NCBI GenBank assembly: GCA_903904545.1
Contig: CAIVDB010000111.1
Coordinates: 1 to 8,112 of the forward strand
Source: an uncultured bacterium
Lineage (GTDB): Bacteria > Patescibacteria > JAEDAM01 > Absconditabacterales > Absconditicoccaceae
DNA: 8,112 nt
Direction: 5' to 3'
Positions 1-6,742 of the stretch are shown in pieces. The position numbers and the translations under genes were made by a program. Every line of letters begins with the position of its first letter. Position 1 is the stretch's first letter. Under the pieces are notes generated by a model, which saw only the letters and a list, made by a program, of their open reading frames with translations, did no database searches and was not told where the DNA came from.

Positions 1-137
1 ACGGCAGAATACAGATAATAGATATTAAATATATCCGTAAAAAGCCATAGAAGCAAGATATCCAACAATGCCGCCAATCATCACCCAAGTGAATATCTTA
101 CAAATTTATAGGCAAATATTTTTTTTATATATTTCAT
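1..137 (-). CDS. GtrA-family membrane protein, N-terminal part (cut by window edge)
   Basis: Reads from ATG at 137-135 off the left edge; 45 codons are visible. The peptide starts MKYIKKIFAYKFVRYSLGGG and continues into a hydrophobic helix (LAALLDILLLWLF). A short basic start, then K-F-(V)-R-Y-S/x-(V)GG and a first TM helix containing an Asp, is the signature of the GtrA family (PF04138): small four-helix membrane proteins linked to translocation of, or glycosyl transfer from, polyprenyl-phosphate sugars. Two of the three glycines at residues 18-20 are consecutive UGA codons (19 and 20), so the gene is invisible under the standard code. The start lies 4 bp after the methyltransferase stop, with no Shine-Dalgarno sequence, so co-translation is likely. 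Family assignment rests on the N-terminus only. The substrate cannot be told; the neighbouring GT-C-like gene makes a role in supplying lipid-linked sugar reasonable. Confidence 0.8.
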
Positions 138-141
138 ACAA

Positions 142-741
142 TTATTTTTTTACCAAAACAAAATTATTCATATAGATTTCAAAATAATGATGATGAATAT
201 TCTTTGGATTAAATCAAGCATCTCTGAGATATTCCATCAATTTTTTCTTTGTATAGTATTGTTTATGGTCCCTTATTTCCAAAGCATCAATCAATTTTAA
301 TTTAAAAGCAAGAAACTCTAATACTGGTTTGGACCACACACTCGGAACAGTTAATACAAGACATCATCAGACCACCAAATTCTTATACGCCTGTTTAAGA
401 AAGTCTACAGGATTGTCAAGATGTTCTAGTACGGCAGTACAAAGAATCAGATCAGCCTGCTCAGGGAGAACAAAAGCCTGATTTAAATCAGATTCAAAGG
501 GCAATATTCATTGTTGTTGTAAGAGCGTAGAATGTAATTTAACATCGAAAGCTACAAGTTTCTTAGGAGAAAAATTACATTGTATATAGTTCAAGAAGAC
601 AGCATCATAACCACAACCGACATCAGCAATCACTTTATCATTGAAATCACAACGCTTCTTTAATTGATAGACCCTAAATCTATAAATAATTTTATCCAAC
701 CAAGATATCTTGTTGGTACCAAACGATTCATTTCTACCCAT
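142..741 (-). CDS. Class I SAM-dependent methyltransferase
   Basis: 199 residues, from ATG at 741-739 to TAA at 144-142, with four in-frame UGA codons. Motif I is VIADVGCGY (residues 37-45: D40, G42, G44), which binds SAM. The acidic residue after beta-2 is D66 in LVAFD. The post-II segment is ADLILCTAVLEHL (96-108), with the A-V-L-E-H pattern of the Methyltransf_11/23 (UbiG-like) group. It is followed by a VVGGCLVLTVPS strand motif (123-134), where both glycines (125, 126) are UGA. The C-terminal part (HKQYYTKKKLMEYLRDAGF) is the usual cap with a UGA glycine. The acceptor is unknown. Its place between a GT-C-like gene and a gtrA-like gene suggests methylation of a glycan, sugar or lipid carrier, but this is inference. 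The ATG overlaps the upstream stop by 8 bp, indicating translational coupling. Under the standard code only the first 77 residues would be seen. Confidence 0.9.
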
Positions 742-2182
742 CAGATTGTTTTGGTTTACACAATAAAATCCCCGAGAAAGCCAATATCATAACGAAACAC
801 ATGGTAAAGACTCTATTTACAGTAGTTTGATTCATAACCCGCTGATAATTTTCCGTCAACAAGAAAACAAGAACAAAGATAGTAAATGATATACCTCAAG
901 ACATAAGAAGAAAATATTTATTAAAATTTCTTTTCTGATACCGAAGAGAAACAATCAAGAGCAAAAGGATGATCAATACCACATTATAGTTATCCATATT
1001 CATAAACATCGACGGAAACACAGAAAATATCTCCCAATGGATTACTTGAGAAAGACCTACTCATCAAGTAGTTGAGACTGGATTAAATCAAAGATGATTT
1101 ATAGACCTAACTATCAAAAAGGGTAAAAGGAAAAAAAGAAGATAGAACATTGAAGAGTAAAGTGTGGTTTTATCCTTCAAAAGTCATTGGAGTATAGTTT
1201 TAAACTGTTTAGATATGAGTAATATAATAAAAAAACTAATCCCTATACCAGCAAAATATCAGAGTAATCCATCATTTTTAATATTAGATAACATGAAACC
1301 GACTAATAGGGCCAATGAGATATAAGTATACTCTTTTTCCTCCAAAAATTTCCAGAAAGCCCAGATAGTTAAGATAGAATAGACTGCACAAGGAAGTTCC
1401 ATATATCATTCTACGGCATGAAAATACACTATAGGCAAGGAACAAATTAACCCTATAGGCACAAGAGAATAAAAGATATTCTTGGTTTTCATAAAAGTAA
1501 TCGTAAATACAAAAAATAGTATACCAAAGAAACAAAGCCATTGTCGCATATTGATATAGATATCATTAAAAGATCATACAAAATCGCTTACTAATGCTTT
1601 ATACAAGGGAATATAGACAGGATATCAGAGTTTTCATCTCCCAAGGATTTCCGTTTCATTTCCGAACAGTTTCACTCAACCGTCCAAATAAATATTATAT
1701 ACTGGTCCATTCCAATTTGCAAAACTATCATCTGCATACGTAGGGAAATTAGTGGTATGAACGAAAGTTATAGTCAGAAGGGATACTCAAAGAAGAGTGA
1801 GCAAAAACGTGAGAATCCTTTCTGGTAGAGAAAGTCTCCAAAAAGACTCTTGAACATGAGAGGAAATATTTTTTATAGTAAGCGTAGCCAGATATTCATG
1901 AAAGGACAATTTTCTATATATCACATTACTCACAAAGATAAGGGTCAACAATACCAATAAGAAAATATATTCAATCACACCTATGCCAAAGTGAACAAAC
2001 TGAAGGTTGAAGAGACTAAAAGCCACTACGCCTACTCCCACAAACCATCACAGCAAATACAAGAGTATTCCATGGATCTTTTTTCCAAAAAATATTCGCA
2101 AAAAGAGTATCCCTGGGATAAGAGGCAAAAAGATATTACACAACAATGCTTTAGTAAAGAGCAGAAAGGATGTTTCAAACAT
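734..2182 (-). CDS. Polytopic membrane protein, GT-C-like glycosyltransferase (putative)
   Basis: 482 residues, ATG at 2182-2180 to TAG at 736-734, with 13 in-frame UGA codons. About 11-13 hydrophobic helices are visible (near residues 4-30, 38-60, 66-86, 121-142, 214-231, 236-254, 263-279, 306-324, 342-359, 400-414, 422-442, 457-475). The long loop between the fourth and fifth carries an acidic pair, FPTYADDSFANW (D151, D152), then GYPVYIPLYKAL (187-197). A later HAVEGYMELP segment (255-264) precedes another helix. An acidic motif in the first large external loop, followed by many helices, is the layout of GT-C enzymes (PMT/ArnT/GT39-like) that transfer sugars from polyprenyl-phosphate donors. 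I do not recognise the exact family. It starts 5 bp after the upstream gene and overlaps the methyltransferase start. Alternatives are an O-antigen-ligase-like or other polytopic envelope protein. The membrane call is sure; the enzymatic call is moderate. Confidence 0.7.
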
Positions 2183-2187
2183 GCCGA

Positions 2188-3183
2188 TTATTTATTTTGT
2201 AAAAGATAATTTCCATGAAACTGGACAATAACAGGTTTAGTAAGATATTGATCAGGCACTTTCTTATAATAGTAGAGCAAATAGTCAGCCATAGATCACG
2301 TTTGAACTATTGTACAGGGTTTAAGATATACGTTTTCTCGATGATGAGTAAATGGCACAGGCTGAATACTATCAACATATATGGTACAATGTCTCTTCGT
2401 AGTATCTAAATCTAACGCTTTTCTTATCTTATCAGTAAAAGGGATAGAATCTCAAAGGTTAAAGAATGTTTTATCATCAGGAGAAGCTTGCGTATATGAG
2501 CTTATTCACTGATGAGCAATCCATACATTAGTAATCAAATTTCTAATTCCAATAAAAAGGAACATGCCAATACCCAAAAAGAAAATTTTACGATATTTTT
2601 CTTCCTTTGTTCACTTTACAAAGAAAAAGATAAATAACGCCCCCAATATAAAGAGAATATATCCGTATTGCACCAAAGAAGTTCATCAAATCATCACTCC
2701 ATATCTCAAATTGATACTATAAGGAGTTAATGTTTCCATTTTCCAAAAATCATTCCATCACTGAGCAAGGTCTTGAGACAAAGAATATGCAGTAGAGGAG
2801 ATTGAAATATTCTTTCCTATAACATTCCCTTGCACTAAAATAACTAACTGATAATCAGAAGGAAGTTGTCTAAAAACAGAACTATCCGCAACAATAAATT
2901 CTGTATTCAAATTACCATTTCCATTGACTTGAAGAGATCCCCCTGGAGCTATCTGTTGCCCGATAAGAAAGCCATATCAAAGCATTCATTGTCACTCCAG
3001 TTGGCCTACAAGACGAATAACGTCAGCTTCTTTTCATGAATCTAAAACAAGAACACACTGATTTTCACAAACAAAATCCACCGTACTTCCATTTTCTTGA
3101 TAATTAGAAAACCCTTGCTGTTGATAGGCAAAACTCGGGGAAGCTATCAACAAAGACAATAACAGTAATCGTTTTAATTTCAT
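2188..3183 (-). CDS. Secreted/membrane protein of unknown function with two TM helices
   Basis: 331 residues, ATG at 3183-3181 to TAA at 2190-2188, with 11 in-frame UGA codons. A classical signal peptide (MKLKRLLLLSLLIASPSFA, probable cleavage after residue 19) leads into a domain of about 145 residues. That domain is rich in predicted strand, with a C39/C43 pair and Gly/Asn-rich turns (QVNGNGNLN). Two TM helices follow (about 170-190 and 199-222) with a short basic cytoplasmic loop (KGTKEEKYRK). The C-terminal domain of about 109 residues (223-331) is therefore also outside; it contains C266 and C290, KPCTIVQTGS and a run of Tyr (YLLYYYKK). I recognise no family. It sits just upstream of the GT-C-like gene (5 bp gap), so a partner or periplasmic/external sensing or binding role in the same glycan pathway is a fair guess. 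The two lone Cys pairs could form disulfides. No Shine-Dalgarno is visible. Confidence 0.85.
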
Positions 3184-3216
3184 GACAGACTTATATAAAT
3201 AAAATTATTTTAGATT

Positions 3217-4104
3217 TTAGAACAATCACATCTGCACAGGCATTATCATTTTCTTCTTGATTTCATCTAGAAGTTTCTCAAAGGAAACAAATCCATAGCG
3301 ATCGACCAAGACAGATTTTGCACGATCAAAATCAAAAGACAGAGAGAATTGACCCAAATTAATTTCATCAATAGTAGGAATAGTATGGAGTTGAATAAGA
3401 TTTTTACTCCAGTAAGCAGCCTCTTTCCCTTCCGATAATTTTTGCTTTAAAGTTCAAGGGATTTCATCAATATGTTCATATATTGCATCCAAAGTTTTAT
3501 ACTTTTTGATAAGATCACTTGCCTGCTTAGGCCCTATGCCAGCGACTCATTTAATATTGTCTGCACTATCCCCCACCAAAGAAAGATAATCTAGAATATA
3601 TTCAGGTTCAAAGAGATATTCCTGCAAAAAAAGTTTAGTGTCTGTTCTTGTATTTTTCATAGGATCTACAGCAAATACGTTAGGTTCCAAAAGTTGTTTT
3701 AAATCTTTATCTGATGAATAAATATCGATAACAAGATCTTGATTCTCTTTAAACTTCCTTACAACACTCGCAATACTATCATCAGCCTCATAACCTTCTA
3801 TAGAAAGAGAAGGAATCCCCAATTCCTCAGCAAGACGTTTCGTTACAGGAATCTGATGTCTAAAATCATCATCCATTTTCTTACGATTTGCTTTATATTC
3901 AGGGAAAACGTCATGTCTCAGATTTTTGACTGGAGCATCCCAAGCAACCACTAAATAATCTGGTTTTTCTTGAAAAATTTTGAAAAGCATACGAAAAAAT
4001 CCATAGACTACATTAGCATTATGCCCATCCTTATCGGTCAGTGCAGGGAAAGCATAATATGCCCTATAAAGAAATCATGAACCATCAATCACAAATAATT
4101 TCAT
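3217..4104 (-). CDS. Stand-alone 5'-3' exonuclease / flap endonuclease (Pol I N-terminal-domain type)
   Basis: 295 residues, ATG at 4104-4102 to TAA at 3219-3217, with four UGA codons. This family removes RNA primers and 5' flaps during Okazaki-fragment maturation and repair, using two metal ions. Visible motifs: KLFVIDGSGFLYRAYYAFP (D7 a metal ligand; G10 is UGA), VVAWDAP, YKANR in the arch region, EGYEADD (E106, D108, D109), YSSDKDLKQLL (D132, D134) and GDSADNIKGVAGIGPKQA (178-195). The last is the helix-3-turn-helix DNA-binding and K+ site; its G186 is UGA and D179/D182 are ligands. The length matches an isolated exonuclease domain; no polymerase domain follows, since TAA closes the gene. 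The gene opens the minus-strand operon, 33 bp before the next gene. This is the strongest family call in the window, and its conserved glycines are among the best evidence for recoding. Confidence 0.96.
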
Positions 4105-4126
4105 ATACAATAGAGACAAATAAATA

Positions 4127-4154
4127 TTGATATATATAGAATTATCTGTATAAA
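4127..4154 (+). promoter_or_regulatory. Putative promoter for tsaE
   Basis: TTGATA (4127-4132) and TATAAA (4149-4154) are separated by 16 bp, with the -10 box 44 bp before the tsaE ATG. It overlaps the putative leftward promoter almost completely, so the two directions may compete for polymerase. Moderate match in AT-rich sequence. Confidence 0.45.
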
Positions 4155-4160
4155 TTACAA
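4133..4160 (-). promoter_or_regulatory. Putative promoter for the exonuclease-led operon
   Basis: In the 94-bp divergent gap, reading leftwards, TTGTAA (4160-4155) and TATATA (4138-4133) are separated by 16 bp. The -10 box is about 29 bp before the exonuclease ATG. The region is so AT-rich that chance matches are likely. The divergent arrangement requires a promoter here, but the exact boxes are a guess. Confidence 0.4.
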
Positions 4161-4198
4161 CAAATAATGAGTTATTTATCTCTCTCGCACAAACACAA

Positions 4199-4603
4199 AT
4201 GAAAATCAGCTCCGAACAAGAAATGATAGACTATGGGAAACAACTTGCCAAAGAACATAAAATCCTCCTCTTAGAAGGAGACCTCTGAGCAGGGAAGACA
4301 GCATTAACAAAATGACTGGCACAAGGACGGGGTTGTGATGTAAGAAACGTACAGAGTCCTACTTACGCATACCTCAACATCTATGATAATAAAGTACTGC
4401 ATATAGACATGTACAGGATACAAAGTTTTGAGGATATTGTAAAGAAGTGAATATTAAATCAAATACATGAGCACGAATACATAGTCATAGAACGACCGAA
4501 ATTTATCAATCAACTAGGAGTAATCAACTACACAGTCATACACATCAATAAACTATCAGAAACAGAAAGAGAAGTGACAAAAAAAGATCCTAAACAAGAT
4601 TAG
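4199..4603 (+). CDS. tsaE: tRNA threonylcarbamoyladenosine biosynthesis ATPase TsaE
   Basis: 134 residues, ATG at 4199 to TAG at 4601-4603, with UGA at codons 30, 39 and 84. TsaE is the P-loop ATPase that drives the TsaB-TsaD complex making t6A at position 37 of ANN-decoding tRNAs. The sequence shows EGDLGAGKTALTKGLAQG: Walker A at residues 27-34, K33, T34, with UGA supplying G30 and G39. Next come the switch-like QSPTYAYLNIYDN (52-64) and HIDMYRI (68-74, D70). The usual IEWPE-like element appears as IERPKF (97-102), with Arg at 99 where the family normally has a conserved Trp. The protein is slightly short for the family (about 150), mainly at the C-terminus. It is the only plus-strand gene here, divergent from the exonuclease. 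Neither TsaB nor TsaD lies in the window. The identification is firm; normal activity with R99 is not assured. Confidence 0.93.
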
Positions 4604-4607
4604 GACC
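4579..4607 (-). terminator. Intrinsic terminator of the surface-protein gene, inside the end of tsaE
   Basis: Read leftwards, GGTCCTAA (4607-4600), loop TCTTGT (4599-4594) and TTAGGATC (4593-4586) form an 8-bp stem with one G-U pair, followed at once by T7 (4585-4579). It lies about 50 bp past the TAG of the minus-strand surface-protein gene. It overlaps the last codons and stop of convergent tsaE, so the antisense transcript enters tsaE by only about 25 bp. On the plus strand the same hairpin lacks a T-run. Confidence 0.75.
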
Positions 4608-4642
4608 TCTTATACATAAGATAGGACCTCTTATACATAAGA
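4601..4642. repeat. Exact tandem duplication of 21 bp
   Basis: Two identical head-to-tail copies (4601-4621 and 4622-4642) begin TAGGACC. Each ends in a small inverted repeat TCTTAT-AC-ATAAGA. The first copy contains the tsaE stop codon. Because the unit is a multiple of three, the second copy carries a second in-frame TAG, 21 bp downstream. The TAGGACC portion is also an arm of the adjacent minus-strand terminator, so the duplication doubles that arm. It fills most of the convergent gap between tsaE and the surface-protein gene. Confidence 0.9.
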
Positions 4643-4656
4643 AAAGAATACAGATA

Positions 4657-6585
4657 CTATTCGAGATAGAGCTTATATTCCGAAAGCATTCTTTTGAATT
4701 GAGCAATATGGTAATTAGAAAGATTCTGCTTACAAGAATTGTCATCATCCCTCATAAGTTTCAAAATAATAAGGAAATCATCAAATTTCTTAGTGATATC
4801 AGTAATTTCTATTTTTGAAAGTTCTTTATTTTTCTCTACCTTATCCAAAACAAGAAGAGAAAATGCATCTACAATTTTCTTTACATAAGATTTTTTAAAT
4901 TCAGGCATATGAAGAATATAACTGTTTTTAGAAATTTGCAAAGGAATTTCTGTATAAGAAAGATTATTCTTGCACACAGTAAACTTACTAATTTCATTTT
5001 TAAGAACCAATCCAAGTGTTGCTAATGTTCAAGTAACACTAGATACGGTTCCTGTTGTTGCCAAGAATTGTACTCCTGTAGAAGTACGCAAAATTTTTCA
5101 TTCATAATAAGGAGAAACATTCCCTGCCACATCAATAAATTTAATTTTGTAAGTATATTGGAGTCCTAAAAGAAGTCATGAAGAAAGATACGTATGTGAA
5201 GAAGAATATCCTGTAGAAGACCAAGAAGCCATTTGATCTCCAGAAAGATAATAACGGAAAGAAGCTAAAGAAGACTCGTTAACACCAAAAGAAACTAAAG
5301 CTCCTCATGAACTTCATGACGCGACAAAACTAAGTGAAGATAAATAAGGAAGTTCTTTATCATAAGAAAAAGGTAATATTCATGTAAGAGTAACTCAAGT
5401 ATTGCCAGCTAAATCCTGATAAGAAACGATATAAGACAAGGGTCATGAAACGTATCAAGAGTCTAAAGACCAAGTATACGTATATGCCAATCAGCTTTTC
5501 TGAACTAGTGCACCAGAGAATCACGACACACGAAAATTAATCCCCGTAAGTTCTTCACTTGCTAAAAAAGTAAGCTGCAAAGTAGATCCTAAAGGGAGAT
5601 ATCATGAAGATGATGTTGTTGAAGTATTTTGGATACCCGTGATAAGAGGCGCACGAGCATCTAGAGTAAAGGGAGCTGAAATAAGCAAAGGATTCCCTTG
5701 AGTATCTAATAGTCTCAAACGATATCATGTCCAAAGGGAGCTATATTGTCCCGTATATAATCAGGTAAACAGACGAATAGACTCTCCACTAAGTCCTGTA
5801 CCCAGAACATGATACCAACCAGAAAGTAATAGTCATGAACTACTACGAATACCAGCCAAAAGGGAAGTATGTAGAGTAACTCAAGAAACAGAAGAAGAGA
5901 TTCATGTCAAAGGAATCCATTGAAGATTATGATCAAAAAGTTCTACAGTCAAAGGAAGCGAAGATCAGGAAGTACAATCAGTAGAACGATATTGCCATTG
6001 TACAGAAAATGAAGATGGAACAATAGTTCATGAGAGAGGTGAAAGAAAAGAAATATCTCAAGAAGAACAAGATCCATCAGCCAAGGAAACTTGAGTAGGA
6101 ACAACGTTTCATGTATCAACGGTTCATGTAATTATAGGACACTGAAGAGAACCTCCCGTCCAATATCCTCAGGTAAGAGAGCATCCTGTCTGATACGCTC
6201 ACGTAAGATATTGACCCGTCATTACACAAGATTGGACAGGATCTATATAAGTTTGATTAATCGTATTCCCACTCTCATCTAAACTACCTCCTGTTCGATA
6301 TCCTGCAATAGTTTCTTCACAAATTTCAGTACCTCCCGTTCGGGATCCAGAAGAAATTTCAGAACACACTTCATATGCTCAAGTAAAATATTGTCCCGTT
6401 TGTACACATCCGGTTTGATTATCTGCAAAAGTAGAATACGAATAAGGTAAAGCACCCAATGCCGTAACCATCAAAAGGAATGTCTTTACAATTGCGAAAC
6501 CACCAAAAATCCCCAAGAGATATTTCTTATGATGACGTTTGAGATGATGATGCACATGATGCACGTGATGAAGCATATTTTTCAT
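4657..6585 (-). CDS. Large surface protein: His-rich N-terminus, Cys/Thr-Gly repeats, Ig/Fn3-like domains
   Basis: 642 residues, ATG at 6585-6583 to TAG at 4659-4657, open throughout with 25 UGA glycine codons. Residues 1-21 contain nine His plus basic residues (MKNMLHHVHHVHHHLKRHH). A hydrophobic signal/anchor follows (about 22-53, possible cleavage after STFA). Residues 55-155 are degenerate Cys- and Thr-Gly-rich repeats (CVQTGQYFTGAY, CVMTGQYLTGAY, GYRTGGS, GYWTGGS). About 176-308 is strand-rich. Around 309-415 is an Ig-like domain opening DARAPLITGI and holding VSYQDLAGN (N395). Around 415-497 is an Fn3/Ig-like domain ending YKIKFIDVAGNVSPYYEG. About 500-530 is a Thr/Gly/Leu linker. The last ~110 residues form a charged, mostly helical domain with two Cys that I do not recognise. 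It is probably exported and adhesive or structural. It has its own promoter and terminator. Domain boundaries are estimates by eye. Confidence 0.88.
6121..6414 (-). repeat. Degenerate Cys/Thr-Gly repeat region within the surface protein
   Basis: Codons for residues 58-155 contain two diverged copies of a C-V-x-T-G-Q-Y-(F/L)-T-G-A-Y unit and several G-(Y/S)-(R/W)-T-G-G elements, with scattered Cys. UGA codons give the glycine after T in both long units. The copies differ at the DNA level, so this is an old or diverging repeat rather than a fresh duplication. It probably forms a stalk or disulfide-linked module just outside the membrane. Confidence 0.65.
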
Positions 6586-6617
6586 TACAAGAAGTTAACA
6601 GATAAACACTTTACCTA

Positions 6618-6646
6618 AGTATATCCTAAAGATGTCTTTTTGTCAA
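6618..6646 (-). promoter_or_regulatory. Strong sigma-70-type promoter of the surface-protein gene
   Basis: Read leftwards, TTGACA (6646-6641), a 17-bp spacer and TATACT (6623-6618): a perfect -35 box, optimal spacing and a one-mismatch -10 box. A T-run lies just upstream of the -35 box and could act as an UP-like element. The predicted start site is near 6611, leaving an untranslated leader of about 25 bases before the ATG at 6585. That leader has no Shine-Dalgarno-like sequence. Confidence 0.82.
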
Positions 6647-6678
6647 AAAAAATGGTACATTTTTTGCTATTTTACAAT

Positions 6679-6715
6679 AAAAAAAAATCCCCCTTTCTCG
6701 AAAGAAAAGAAGATT
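6679..6715 (-). terminator. Intrinsic terminator of the SLH-protein gene
   Basis: Read leftwards from about 28 bp past the SLH-gene TAG, the core stem CTTTC/GAAAG (6704-6700 with 6697-6693, 2-base loop) can be extended by four U-G pairs against the following GGGG. It is followed one base later by T9 (6687-6679). The extended stem rests on wobble pairs and the loop is tight, so the exact fold may differ. Position and T-run fit a rho-independent terminator separating this gene from the next gene's own promoter. Confidence 0.65.
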
Positions 6716-6742
6716 TCTTTAATAATTACCCACACTATTGGA

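Noticed and set aside
1284..1541. Minus-strand hydrophobic open frame of 85 codons
   Set aside because: It is a shifted frame inside the GT-C-like gene, whose own frame stays open across it with UGA as glycine.
1991..2409. Plus-strand open frames of 64-74 codons
   Set aside because: They lie antisense to the two membrane-protein genes and have no family-like composition or start signal.
3184..3216. Internal promoter or terminator between the exonuclease and the 331-residue protein
   Set aside because: The 33-bp gap is AT-rich with only weak -10-like words and no stem with a T-run.
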